Source of the DNA: Butyrivibrio sp.
GTDB taxonomy: Bacteria > Bacillota > Clostridia > Lachnospirales > Lachnospiraceae
Assembly: GCA_024694565.1 (NCBI GenBank)
Contig: JAILJR010000118.1
Location: 27,491 to 91,490, forward strand
Reading direction: 5' to 3'
DNA length: 64,000 nt
The stretch's first letter is position 1. Every line of letters starts with the position of its first letter. Both the position numbers and the translations under genes were made by a program. Shown one piece after another: positions 1 through 8,384 of this stretch. The notes under the pieces are model-generated. The model was given only the letters and a program-made list of their open reading frames with translations. It was not told the origin of the DNA and searched no databases.

Positions 1-546
1 AATGAGGATGCGGTAGTATCAGACAGCTACAACGGAGCCTATTGTATTACCAACTATCTCTTTGACATGGGACACAGGGATATTGCATTTGTGGGAACAG
101 TCATGGCGTCAGGCACTATCACAGACAGATATTTCGGGTACAGGAAGGCACTTTTGGAGCATGGACTTGAGTACAGGGAGGATTGGATCATACCTGACAG
201 GGACAAGGACACAGGTGTAATTGATGCATCGAAATATTTCGTTCTGCCGCAGGAGATGCCAACTGCATTTGTATGCAATTGTGATATTACTGCAAGTATA
301 CTTATAAAGAAGCTGACCGAGAAGGGCTACAAGGTACCTGAAGATATATCTGTAGTAGGTTATGACAACTGTCTCTATCCCGGTCTTTGCGATATCAAGA
401 TAACAACCTTTGGAGTTGACAGCTATGAGATGGGCAGAAATGCAGTATTAAATCTGCTTCGCAAGATTGGAAAAGAGAGATATCGTCAGGGAGTAATGAT
501 CCTTGAGGGGCATCTCATAGAAGGTGAAAGCGTAAAAAGAAGATAG
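1..546 (+). CDS. LacI/GalR-type transcriptional regulator, C-terminal part (partial at window start)
   Basis: The frame is open from base 1, so the listed ORF starting at 67 is only an internal methionine; the gene begins upstream of the window. What is visible is the periplasmic-binding-protein-like effector domain of LacI/GalR regulators: the core 'MGHRDIAFVG' followed by a substrate-binding lobe, 'VPEDISVVGYDN', and the typical end around 'ITTFGVDSYEMGRNAVLNLL'. The DNA-binding helix-turn-helix would lie before base 1. Such proteins sense a sugar or other small ligand and repress catabolic genes; the ligand cannot be told from this piece. A terminator-like hairpin overlaps the region just after the stop and also serves the convergent gene. 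Confidence 0.85.
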   Translation, partial: NEDAVVSDSYNGAYCITNYLFDMGHRDIAFVGTVMASGTITDRYFGYRKALLEHGLEYREDWIIPDRDKDTGVIDASKYFVLPQEMPTAFVCNCDITASILIKKLTEKGYKVPEDISVVGYDNCLYPGLCDIKITTFGVDSYEMGRNAVLNLLRKIGKERYRQGVMILEGHLIEGESVKRR

Positions 547-553
547 TGAAAGC

Positions 554-588
554 AAAAAAGTGACGGCTTTACTGACCGCCGCTTTTTT
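554..588. terminator. Bidirectional intrinsic terminator
   Basis: AAAAAAG and CGGC on the left pair with GCCG and CTTTTTT on the right, giving a hairpin with A and T tracts on both sides. It lies between two convergent genes and overlaps the last codons of the minus-strand response regulator. Confidence 0.65.
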
Positions 589-1321
589 GATGCTGCTCGT
601 ATTCTTTACGGTATGCTTCAGTTTTCTTTATGGCATTGCGATAGGAAAAGGGTACAGGAAAGACCATATCGTTGTCCATAATGACTTTTCTGAATTTTGT
701 TTCTTTTATGTGATCTATATTGATAAAGGAATTGTCGTTTACAGGACACATCTGCGGAAAGCAGTTACACTCGGCGTAGAAATTCACGATGTTTTCCAAT
801 AAGATGATAGTCCTTCCGTCTGAAAGAAAGACCTCCAGTTCTGCCTTTATCTGTTTTGCGCAAATAATGTCATCGCCCTTGGCATAGATGGTTTCGGCTT
901 TGCCGCGAAGCTCAATAGTGTGTTCTACAGTCTTATTCAGTTCCTTTATCCGGTCTACAACCTCAGTCAGCTCTGAAACCTTGAGAGGCTTGTTGAGGAA
1001 GAGGACATTGTCAGCACTCATTCCTGCCTCAATAAACTGTGCTTTGTAATCAACCTTGGACGAGCACATGATGATTGGCTTGAGGATGCGCTGATCCAAA
1101 AGATTTTGAAGAACTTCAATGCCGGTCATATTGCTGTCAACCATATCGATAAAAAGACCGTGATACATCTGAGGATTTTGCAAAAAAGCCTCTGCGTTGC
1201 CATAGGAATCAATGAAAATACGTTCACCTGTCTCCTTGAAGATGCGGTCAGACTGCCTTCCAAGGAGTCTCTCTGTCTGCTTTCTGTCGGCTATGTTATC
1301 ATCACAAACTGCCAGGTTCAT
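569..1321 (-). CDS. Response regulator with receiver and LytTR DNA-binding domains
   Basis: 250 aa. The N-terminal receiver starts 'MNLAVCDDN' with the acidic pair, the likely phosphorylated Asp59 in 'GLFIDM', and the conserved Lys in 'LNKPLK'. The C-terminal half (about 135-235) has the LytTR pattern, including 'IYAKGDDIICAKQI', 'RTIILLENIVNFYAE' and 'FINIDHIKETKFRKVIM'. LytTR regulators usually act with a membrane histidine kinase in peptide or quorum responses, but no kinase is adjacent. The start has a strong AGAGGAGGG site. It follows DUF1294 by 32 nt on the same strand, so it may be read through from argG, which is an unusual neighbour. Confidence 0.9.
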   Translation of the reverse strand: MNLAVCDDNIADRKQTERLLGRQSDRIFKETGERIFIDSYGNAEAFLQNPQMYHGLFIDMVDSNMTGIEVLQNLLDQRILKPIIMCSSKVDYKAQFIEAGMSADNVLFLNKPLKVSELTEVVDRIKELNKTVEHTIELRGKAETIYAKGDDIICAKQIKAELEVFLSDGRTIILLENIVNFYAECNCFPQMCPVNDNSFINIDHIKETKFRKVIMDNDMVFPVPFSYRNAIKKTEAYRKEYEQHQKSGGQ

Positions 1322-1353
1322 CTAATCCCTCCTCTAATTAACAAAAGCTTCAC

Positions 1354-1647
1354 TTACATAAAGCTGAATTGAATTGGTCCGAAGTAGAGAAATGCAAATG
1401 TCAGTAAATGTATAAAAAGTATTATAGGCAATCCGAAAAGAAAATACCAATGCTTTGTCTTGTGTCTGAAAATAAACATTCCGAGAGTGCAGCCGAGACT
1501 TCCGCCGACTATGGCGACAGCAAAAAGGGTTGCCTCGGGGATGCGAAGATAGTGCTTTATGGCCCTTCTCTTGTCATCACCCATTAAGGCAAACCCCAGT
1601 ATGTTGATTATTACCAAATAAATCTCAATGTAATTGATGGAATTCAT
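1354..1647 (-). CDS. DUF1294 family small membrane protein
   Basis: 97 aa with about three membrane segments: 'YLVIINILGFALM', a central glycine-rich segment 'FAVAIVGGSLGCTLGMFIF' and 'FLFGLPIILFIHLLTFAFLYF'. The order 'GDDKRRAIKHYLRIPE...GGSLGCTLGMFIFRHKTKH' is the DUF1294 signature; function of the family is unknown. The start codon is 3 nt past the argG stop, so translation is probably coupled to argG. Confidence 0.85.
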   Translation of the reverse strand: MNSINYIEIYLVIINILGFALMGDDKRRAIKHYLRIPEATLFAVAIVGGSLGCTLGMFIFRHKTKHWYFLFGLPIILFIHLLTFAFLYFGPIQFSFM

Positions 1648-1650
1648 CCG

Positions 1651-2874
1651 TTATTTGTTGTTTTTCACTTCCTGCATCTTCATGGCACGAACCTTGCATG
1701 AGAGACCAAACAGGTTTATGAAGCCCTCAGCATCATGGTGGTCATAAAGATCACCGGTCTTGAAGGATGCGATGCTCTCATTGTAGAGAGAGTAGGGAGA
1801 CTTTGTGCCTGCCTTGATGATGTTACCCTTGTAGAGCTTGAATGTAACTTCACCCGTGACATATTTCTGAGTTGACTCAATGAAGGCCTGCTCAGCTTCG
1901 CGCAGAGGAGTGAACCACTTCCCTTCATATACTAGATCGGCAAACTTGTTGCCCATATCCTTTTTCATTGTATAGGTATCGCGGTCTAAAATCAACTCTT
2001 CGAGCTGCTGGTGAGCTTCATAGAGGATAGTTCCTCCGGGTGTCTCATAAACTCCGCGGGACTTCATTCCAACGACACGGTTTTCAACAATATCAACGAT
2101 TCCGATTCCGTTTTCGCCGCCCAGCTTGTTGAGGGTGCGGATGATATCTGAAACCTTCATTTCCTTGCCGTTAACTGACTTCGGAACACCGCCTTCAAAA
2201 GTCATTGTAACAGTAGTAGGTGTATCGGGAGCATCCTCAGGAGTCTTTCCAAGAACAAGGAGGTGCTTGTAATTAGGTTCAAGTGAAGGATCTTCGAGCT
2301 CAAGTCCCTCATGGGATATGTGCCAAAGGTTCCTGTCGCGGCTGTAGCTGGAGTCTGCGGAGAATGGAAGATTGATTCCGTGTGCTCTGCAGTATTCGAT
2401 CTCGGATTCGCGGGAATCCATTGTCCACTTATCATTTCTCCATGCAGCGATGATCCTGATATCAGGTGCGAGAGCCTTGATGCCAAGCTCAAATCTGATC
2501 TGGTCGTTGCCCTTTCCTGTAGCTCCGTGACAGATGGCTACAGCGTCTTCTTTACGTGCTATCTCAACAAGCTTCTTGGCAATTAACGGGCGGGCCATTG
2601 ATGTACCGAGAAGGTACTTGTTTTCGTATACAGCATGAGCCATTACACATGGAACGATATATTCATCGCAGAATTCATCCACAACATCGAGCACATAGAG
2701 CTTGCTGGCGCCACAGCTCTTTGCTCTGTCTTCGAGACCGTCAAGCTCTTCCTCCTGGCCACAGTCGATACATACGCAGATAACCTCGTAGTCAAAATTC
2801 TCCTTGAGCCATGGAATGATCGCAGTAGTATCAAGTCCACCGGAGTATGCAAGTATAACTTTTTCTTTTGCCAT
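1651..2874 (-). CDS. argG: Argininosuccinate synthase
   Basis: 407 aa, the usual family length. Joins citrulline and aspartate with ATP to make argininosuccinate, the penultimate step of arginine synthesis, in the cytosol. The N-terminal PP-loop 'AYSGGLDTT' binds ATP, 'CVCIDCGQ' follows, and 'LGTSMARPLIAKKLV', 'HGATGKGNDQIRFE' and 'DSSYSRDRNLWHISHEG' are the family signatures in order. The start has a GAGGGAAA site 6 nt upstream. It diverges from argC across a 243-bp gap with ArgR-like boxes. DUF1294 and a LytTR regulator follow closely on the same strand. Confidence 0.97.
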   Translation of the reverse strand: MAKEKVILAYSGGLDTTAIIPWLKENFDYEVICVCIDCGQEEELDGLEDRAKSCGASKLYVLDVVDEFCDEYIVPCVMAHAVYENKYLLGTSMARPLIAKKLVEIARKEDAVAICHGATGKGNDQIRFELGIKALAPDIRIIAAWRNDKWTMDSRESEIEYCRAHGINLPFSADSSYSRDRNLWHISHEGLELEDPSLEPNYKHLLVLGKTPEDAPDTPTTVTMTFEGGVPKSVNGKEMKVSDIIRTLNKLGGENGIGIVDIVENRVVGMKSRGVYETPGGTILYEAHQQLEELILDRDTYTMKKDMGNKFADLVYEGKWFTPLREAEQAFIESTQKYVTGEVTFKLYKGNIIKAGTKSPYSLYNESIASFKTGDLYDHHDAEGFINLFGLSCKVRAMKMQEVKNNK

Positions 2875-2983
2875 AATAAGTTTCCCTCATCTTTCGTTTA
2901 TTCTGTTATTACTCAAGGGAATTACGCTTCCCTCACTCATAAATGTAAATATAACTCCATTGGATGATAATTGCAAGTAGTCT

Positions 2984-3049
2984 TTGCATAAATATTTACA
3001 AAAACAGCAAATATTGCATAAATATTTATACTGCTATTGCATTATTTTA
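2984..3049. promoter_or_regulatory. Tandem ArgR-like operator boxes between argG and argC
   Basis: TTGCATAAATATTTACA at 2984 and TTGCATAAATATTTATA at 3014 are near-identical direct copies 30 bp apart, and a third partial copy TTGCATTATTTTA starts at 3037. The AT-rich half-palindrome TGCATAAATATTTA resembles ARG boxes (TGAATAWWWATTCA type). Placement between divergent argG and argC suggests one ArgR site controls both. Box identity is inferred from context; no argR gene is in the window. Confidence 0.6.
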
Positions 3050-3117
3050 ATTACGGTCGTATACTTAAAAAAGTTATTTTGTGAAAGTTCCCCATATTTT
3101 AAGAAAGGTCGATTATT

Positions 3118-4170
3118 ATGATAAAGGTTGGTATTATTGGTGCTACCGGCTATGCGGGTGCTGAAATAGTCAGATTATTACAGGGGCATCCCAATGCAGA
3201 GGTTGTGTGGTATGGGTCAAGGAGTTATATAGATAAGAAGTATTCGGATATCTATGGCAATTTCTTCAAGGTTGTTGATGATAAGTGTTTGGATGACAAT
3301 ATGGACGAGCTTGCGGATGCTGCAGATGTGATTTTCACAGCAACACCTCAGGGCTTGTGCGCATCTCTTGTTAATGAAGCTGTACTCAGCAAGGTTAAGA
3401 TTATTGATCTTTCCGCAGATTTCAGGCTGAAGGATGTCTCCGTCTATGAGAAATGGTACGGCATAGAGCACAAGGCACCTCAGTATCTTGAGGAAGCAGT
3501 CTACGGCCTTTGCGAGATCAACAGGGATAAGATAAAGAGCGCAAGGATAGTTGCAAATCCCGGGTGCTATACAACCTGTTCAATTCTTACAGCATACCCT
3601 CTTATTAAAGAAGGACTTATTGATCCTGACACTTTGATAATAGATGCACTTTCCGGTGTTTCCGGTGCAGGAAGGGGAGCCAAGGTTGCAAATCTTTACT
3701 GCGAGGTCAATGAAAGTGCCAAGCCCTACGGAGTTGCTACCCACAGGCATACACCTGAGATAGAGGAGCAGCTGTCATATGCAGCAGGAAAAGACATACT
3801 TCTTAACTTTACTCCGCACCTGGTTCCAATGAACAGAGGAATCCTCTCGACAGAGTATGCGACGCTTATCAGGAAAAACGGTTCTCTTCCTTCATCAGAT
3901 GACATAAGGAAGGCCTATGAGAAGTATTTCGGAAAAGAGAAATTCATAAGACTTCTTCCTGATGGTGTATATCCTGAGACCAGATGGGTTGAGGGAAGCA
4001 ATTTCGTTGATATAGGTTTCAAGGTTGACGAACGTACAGGCCGTGTCATCATGATGGGCACAATTGACAACCTTGTAAAGGGAGCAGCCGGACAGGCAGT
4101 CCAGAACATGAATATTCTCTTCGGCCTCGATGAAGCTGAGGGACTTACGATATTGCCGAGCTTTCCGTAA
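3118..4170 (+). CDS. argC: N-acetyl-gamma-glutamyl-phosphate reductase
   Basis: 350 aa. NADPH-dependent reduction of N-acetylglutamyl phosphate to the semialdehyde, third step of arginine synthesis. The Rossmann start 'VGIIGATGYAGAEIVRLL' is clear, the catalytic cysteine sits in 'VANPGCYTT', and 'HRHTPEIEEQL', 'TPHLVPMNRGIL' and 'GSNFVDIGF' are family signatures. The start has an AGAAAGG site. First gene of the plus-strand arginine cluster; expression is likely set by the ArgR-like boxes upstream. Confidence 0.96.
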   Translation: MIKVGIIGATGYAGAEIVRLLQGHPNAEVVWYGSRSYIDKKYSDIYGNFFKVVDDKCLDDNMDELADAADVIFTATPQGLCASLVNEAVLSKVKIIDLSADFRLKDVSVYEKWYGIEHKAPQYLEEAVYGLCEINRDKIKSARIVANPGCYTTCSILTAYPLIKEGLIDPDTLIIDALSGVSGAGRGAKVANLYCEVNESAKPYGVATHRHTPEIEEQLSYAAGKDILLNFTPHLVPMNRGILSTEYATLIRKNGSLPSSDDIRKAYEKYFGKEKFIRLLPDGVYPETRWVEGSNFVDIGFKVDERTGRVIMMGTIDNLVKGAAGQAVQNMNILFGLDEAEGLTILPSFP

Positions 4171-4217
4171 GGGACAGGCCTTTAGGATTTAGTATTTTGT
4201 TAGCGGGGATTAGTATA

Positions 4218-4661
4218 ATGATACGTGCAATGACGGTTGATGATTATGATGATGTATACTCTCTATGGATGTCTATAAAGGGATTTGGCATTCGTACAAT
4301 GGATGATTCCAGAGAGGGGATTGTCAGATTTATTGAGAGAAACCCGGGACTTAGTCCTGTCTGTGTCAAAGATGGCAAAATAGTCGGAGCTATTCTCTGC
4401 GGACATGATGGAAGAAGAGCATGCTTTTATCATGTCTGTGTAAGTCAGGAATACCGGATGCATGGAATAGGCAGAAAGATGGTTGAATTCTGTATAGAAA
4501 GACTCAAAGAGGAAGGAATCAACAAGGTATGCCTCAATGCATTTGTCACCAATCAGATAGGGAACAAATTCTGGCAGAAAATGGGCTGGACACTGCGTGA
4601 TGACATGAATTACTATGATTTCACACTTAATTCTGATAATCTGACTGTATTTAATAAATAA
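4218..4661 (+). CDS. GNAT family N-acetyltransferase
   Basis: 147 aa from the ATG at 4218; the track's TTG start at 4197 adds seven residues and has no ribosome site, while 4218 has GCGGGG upstream. The acetyl-CoA loop is seen as 'VSQEYRMHGIGRKMVEFCIE' and the family end as 'FWQKMGWTLRDDMNYYDF'. The layout is closest to small YpeA-like acetyltransferases. Its place between argC and argJ raises the possibility of a short N-acetylglutamate synthase that primes the pathway, but nothing in the sequence proves the substrate. Confidence 0.85.
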   Translation: MIRAMTVDDYDDVYSLWMSIKGFGIRTMDDSREGIVRFIERNPGLSPVCVKDGKIVGAILCGHDGRRACFYHVCVSQEYRMHGIGRKMVEFCIERLKEEGINKVCLNAFVTNQIGNKFWQKMGWTLRDDMNYYDFTLNSDNLTVFNK

Positions 4662-4676
4662 ATATTTGTATCCGAT

Positions 4677-4880
4677 GAGTTTCACGACAAAAGCTCGCAA
4701 GGCCGGCTCCGGCTGTGCATATTGCACAAGCGGCTGAGAGGCCCTGTGAGCTCGTCGGTACTTAGCGAGGTATTTTCGAGCTTAGTACCGCTACGAAGCG
4801 AAAGGAGCGAAAGCGTGCCCGAAGTGATTGTACAATATGTACAGCCGGAGCCGGACTGGCGGGCTTTTGTCGGGCAACTC
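4677..4880. repeat. 204-bp palindromic repeat, copy A
   Basis: Starts GAGTTTCACGACAAAAGCTC and ends GGGCTTTTGTCGGGCAACTC. The outer ~53 nt on each side are near-perfect inverted copies, with a second structured core around GGTACTTAGCG / GCTTAGTACC and repeated GCGAAAG. It is 204 bp, as is copy B at 56730, and I count 12 differences between the two (about 94% identity). It lies between the GNAT gene and argJ. The minus-strand ORF 4791-5111 overlapping it is not a gene. Confidence 0.9.
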
Positions 4881-4882
4881 TT

Positions 4883-4925
4883 CCGATTCCAATAAGTAAG
4901 AAATAAACCGGCGTTTAAAGAGGAG
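4883..4925 (+). promoter_or_regulatory. Recurrent leader motif upstream of argJ (divergent copy)
   Basis: TCCGATTCCAATAAGTAAGA followed by AATAAACCGGCGTTTAAAGAGGAG aligns with leaders before the zinc-ribbon PrsW gene (39100), the CheY-like gene (43606) and pheS (56993). The motif runs directly into the ribosome binding site of argJ. It may be a promoter element or an RNA leader. Confidence 0.5.
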
Positions 4926-4931
4926 AAAATT

Positions 4932-6155
4932 ATGAATATAATAGATGGTGGTGTAACTGCTGCAAAGGGCTTTCAGGCTGCAAGCTGCGAAGCTGGGATA
5001 AAATACAGGGACAGGACGGACATGGCATTTGTATTTTCCAAGGATCCATGTGTCTGCGCCGGGACCTTTACCTCCAATGTTGTCAAAGCGGCCTGTGTGC
5101 AGTGGGACCAAAGAATAGTTTCATCAGGCGAGCCGATGCATGCAGTTGTTATTAATTCCGGCATTGCAAACGCCTGTACAGGAAAAGAGGGCTTTGATGC
5201 CTGCAGGGCAACCGCAAAGGCAGTAGAGGAAGCGTTGAAGGTTCCGTACAGCTCTGTTGCTGTAGCATCCACAGGTGTCATTGGAATGCAGCTACCTGTT
5301 GAAAAGCTGGTAGCAGGTGTGAAAAAGATGAGTCAGAGCCTTGATGCGGGTATGGAAGCAGGTACTGCCGCATCTAAGGCCATAATGACTACCGACACTG
5401 TAAATAAAGAGGTAGCTGTGACCTTTGATATTGGCGGACATACTGTGACTCTTGGCGGAATGAGCAAGGGATCCGGGATGATTCACCCCAACATGTGCAC
5501 TATGCTTGCCTTTTTGACAACTGATCTCGATATTGAGAAGAGTCTTTTGCAAAAGGCAGTTTCAGAGGTGGTCAGGGATTCCTTCAATATGATAACTGTT
5601 GATGGTGATACCTCCACAAACGATACGCTTCTTATCATGGCCAACAAAAATGCCCAGAACCCTCCGATCAAAGAGGAGAATAGTGATTTCGAGGTCTTCA
5701 AGGAAGCACTTGCCTATGTATGCACCTATCTGGCAAAGAAAATGGCAGCTGACGGTGAGGGTGCAAGTAAACTCTTCGAGGCAAAGGTGGTCAATGCAAA
5801 GACAAAGGATGATGCCAGAACACTCTCAAGGGCAATCGTGGGCTCAAATCTCTCAAAGGCCGCAATCTTTGGCTGTGATGCCAACTTTGGAAGGTTTTTG
5901 TGTGCAATGGGATATTCCGGAGCACAATTCGACCAGGAGGACGTAGAACTCTTTTTCGAGAGTGAAAATGGCAGGCTTAAGGTATTTGACAAGGGCACGC
6001 CGATCGTCTTCGATGAGGATGAAGCACTTAGGATAATGAAAGCAGATGCAGTGACTGTTTTTGTAGATATGCACGAGGGCAGTGAAGAGGCTACTGCCTG
6101 GGGATGCGATCTGACATATGATTATGTGAAGATCAATGCTGATTACAGATCATAA
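4932..6155 (+). CDS. argJ: Bifunctional glutamate N-acetyltransferase / amino-acid acetyltransferase
   Basis: 407 aa precursor. Transfers acetyl from N-acetylornithine to glutamate (cyclic pathway) and, in bifunctional forms, also uses acetyl-CoA. The precursor cleaves itself before a threonine; here the site is 'GSGMIHPNMCTMLAFLTTD' with Thr190, and Cys replaces the more usual Ala before it. 'VINSGIANACTG' and 'ASTGVIG' near the start and 'DGDTSTNDT' are family signatures. GAGGAG precedes the ATG. The palindromic repeat and leader motif separate it from argC-GNAT, so it may have its own promoter. Confidence 0.95.
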   Translation: MNIIDGGVTAAKGFQAASCEAGIKYRDRTDMAFVFSKDPCVCAGTFTSNVVKAACVQWDQRIVSSGEPMHAVVINSGIANACTGKEGFDACRATAKAVEEALKVPYSSVAVASTGVIGMQLPVEKLVAGVKKMSQSLDAGMEAGTAASKAIMTTDTVNKEVAVTFDIGGHTVTLGGMSKGSGMIHPNMCTMLAFLTTDLDIEKSLLQKAVSEVVRDSFNMITVDGDTSTNDTLLIMANKNAQNPPIKEENSDFEVFKEALAYVCTYLAKKMAADGEGASKLFEAKVVNAKTKDDARTLSRAIVGSNLSKAAIFGCDANFGRFLCAMGYSGAQFDQEDVELFFESENGRLKVFDKGTPIVFDEDEALRIMKADAVTVFVDMHEGSEEATAWGCDLTYDYVKINADYRS

Positions 6156-6219
6156 ACATAATGAACAGATATTTGTTTATCGTGAACTTTATTATTCAGA
6201 ATAATTGGAGGAACAGGTA

Positions 6220-7110
6220 ATGGACAAGGACATGCAGGAAGTACTTAAAAAAGCAGAGGTGCTGGTCGAGGCGCTTCCCTATATTCAGCGTTTTAACAGA
6301 AAGATCATCGTTGTAAAATACGGCGGCAGTGCTATGAGTAATCCGGAGCTTCAAAGAAGCGTGATCACTGATGTCACTCTTTTAAAGCTCGTCGGCTTCA
6401 AGCCTATAATAGTTCACGGCGGTGGCAAGGCTATAAGCTCCTGGGTGTCCAAGGTTGGAAAAGAGGCAGAGTTCGTAAACGGACTTCGCGTGACTGATGC
6501 AGAAACCATGGAAATTGCGGAAATGGTTCTTTCAAGAGTAAACAAGCAGCTTGTTACAATGGTGGAGGAGCTTGGCGTCAAGGCTATTGGTATAAGCGGC
6601 AAGGATTCGGGACTTTTGCATGTTACCAGGAAGTTATCTGACGGAAAGGATATTGGATACGTCGGAGAGGTTGATAAAGTAGCACCCAAGATTCTCTATG
6701 ACCTTCTGGATAATGATTATCTTCCTATTGTTGCACCGGTGGGGCTTGATGATAATTTCGATACCTATAACATCAATGCCGATGATGCTGCATGCGCTGT
6801 CGCCAAGGCGGTAGGAGCAGACAAGCTTGCATTTCTTACAGACATCGAAGGTGTTTACAAGGATATAAAGGATCCAAACAGCTTTATCTCAAGACTCACC
6901 TGTTCCGAGGCAGATGCACTGATTGCCGGCGGTAACATAGGCGGCGGAATGCTTCCAAAGCTGGGTAACTGTACAGATGCTGTCAGAGGAGGCGTTAACA
7001 GAGTCCATATCCTCGACGGAAGGATACCGCACTGCCTCCTTCTTGAGATATTCACAAACAGAGGTATCGGAACAATGTTCATGAGGGATGACGACGAACT
7101 TGCTGAATAA
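6220..7110 (+). CDS. argB: Acetylglutamate kinase
   Basis: 296 aa from ATG 6220; the track's TTG at 6205 overlaps the GGAGG ribosome site (6207-6211), so 6220 is the better start. Phosphorylates N-acetylglutamate, usually the committed step of arginine synthesis. '[10 protein letters not shown]', '[11 protein letters not shown]', '[13 protein letters not shown]' and '[12 protein letters not shown]' are in the amino-acid kinase order. The N-terminal helix '[21 protein letters not shown]' is the type found in hexameric, arginine-inhibited enzymes, so feedback inhibition is likely. Followed by argD after 49 nt. Confidence 0.95.
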   Translation: MDKDMQEVLKKAEVLVEALPYIQRFNRKIIVVKYGGSAMSNPELQRSVITDVTLLKLVGFKPIIVHGGGKAISSWVSKVGKEAEFVNGLRVTDAETMEIAEMVLSRVNKQLVTMVEELGVKAIGISGKDSGLLHVTRKLSDGKDIGYVGEVDKVAPKILYDLLDNDYLPIVAPVGLDDNFDTYNINADDAACAVAKAVGADKLAFLTDIEGVYKDIKDPNSFISRLTCSEADALIAGGNIGGGMLPKLGNCTDAVRGGVNRVHILDGRIPHCLLLEIFTNRGIGTMFMRDDDELAE

Positions 7111-7159
7111 GGGCTTTAGCAGTTTGACAATATAATTTCAGATAAAGGAGCATAAGAGT

Positions 7160-8359
7160 ATGAGCGAGAAAATGAAGGAATATATTGAGGAGGCTGAGAA
7201 AGCTCTTTTACATACCTATAACAGATATCAGATCGTGCTTGACAAGGGCGACGGAGTTTATCTGTATGACATTGACGGCAAGAAATACCTTGATTTTGTT
7301 TCGGGAATTGCTGTATTTGCTCTGGGCTACAACAACAAGAGCTACAATGATGCACTGAAGGGTCAGATAGACAAGCTTCTGCATACTTCTAATTATTATT
7401 ACAATGTACCTGCCATAGAGGCTGCCAAAAAGCTGAAAGAGGTATCCGGGATGGACAGGGTCTTCTTTACAAACAGCGGAGCAGAGGCAATTGAAGGAGC
7501 CATTAAGGCAGCAAGGAAGTATGCATTTTTGAAGGATGGAAAAAATGATCACGAGATAATCGCCATGAATCATTCTTTCCATGGAAGGACCTTCGGAGCG
7601 CTTTCAGTAACAGGAAATCCACATTACAGAGAAGCCTTTGAACCTATGATAGGCAATATCAGATTTGCCGATCTCAATGACTTTGACAGTGTCCTTTCCT
7701 GTGTGAATGAAAAGACCTGTGCAATACTTCTGGAGACTGTTCAGGGAGAGGGAGGAATCTTCCCTGCATCGAGGCAGTTCCTTGAGAGCATCAGGAAGCT
7801 GTGCGACGAGAGAGATATACTTCTCATTCTGGACGAGATACAGTGCGGAATGGGACGAACCGGATATATGTACGCCTGGCAGAGATACAATGTGAAGCCT
7901 GATATAATGACTACCGCTAAGGCTCTCGGCTGTGGAGTTCCTGTCGGAGCTTTCCTTCTTAATGAAAAGACAGCTCAGAATTCACTTGTAGCCGGAGACC
8001 ATGGAACTACTTACGGAGGCAATCCCTTTGCCTGTGCAGCTATCAACAAAGTCCTTGATTTATTTAAGCAGGACAATATAATAGAGAATGTGAACGAGGT
8101 GGCTCCATATCTTGAAAAGCGTCTGGATGAGCTCAAGGATAAGTATGATTTCATAATTGACAGGCGCGGACTGGGTCTGTTGCAGGGACTTGTTTTTGAC
8201 AGACCTGTGGGTGACATAATAAATTCAGCACTGGAAAAGGGGCTTATTCTCATAAATGCGGGGGCACAGATCATAAGATTTGTTCCACCCCTTGTCATAA
8301 CAAAGGAGAATGTGGATGATATGATCCTGATACTCGATACGGTGCTTTCAGCCGTTTGA
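7160..8359 (+). CDS. argD: Acetylornithine aminotransferase
   Basis: 399 aa, class III PLP aminotransferase. Converts N-acetylglutamate semialdehyde to N-acetylornithine with glutamate. 'FVSGIAVFALGYNN', 'FTNSGAEAIEGAIKAAR', 'NHSFHGRTFGALS', 'LILDEIQCGMGRTG' and the PLP lysine Lys254 in 'TTAKALGCGVPVGAF' are all present. Good AAAGGAG site. The argCJBD set lacks argF here. Last gene of the cluster; a solute-binding protein follows by 25 nt and may be read through. Confidence 0.94.
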   Translation: MSEKMKEYIEEAEKALLHTYNRYQIVLDKGDGVYLYDIDGKKYLDFVSGIAVFALGYNNKSYNDALKGQIDKLLHTSNYYYNVPAIEAAKKLKEVSGMDRVFFTNSGAEAIEGAIKAARKYAFLKDGKNDHEIIAMNHSFHGRTFGALSVTGNPHYREAFEPMIGNIRFADLNDFDSVLSCVNEKTCAILLETVQGEGGIFPASRQFLESIRKLCDERDILLILDEIQCGMGRTGYMYAWQRYNVKPDIMTTAKALGCGVPVGAFLLNEKTAQNSLVAGDHGTTYGGNPFACAAINKVLDLFKQDNIIENVNEVAPYLEKRLDELKDKYDFIIDRRGLGLLQGLVFDRPVGDIINSALEKGLILINAGAQIIRFVPPLVITKENVDDMILILDTVLSAV

Positions 8360-8384
8360 TTTATGATCATATCGCGGAGTCTTT

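Noticed and set aside
7130-7160. TTGACA just upstream of argD as a separate promoter
   Set aside because: No TATAAT at a 16-18 bp distance before the start codon; TATAAT-like bases follow immediately instead.
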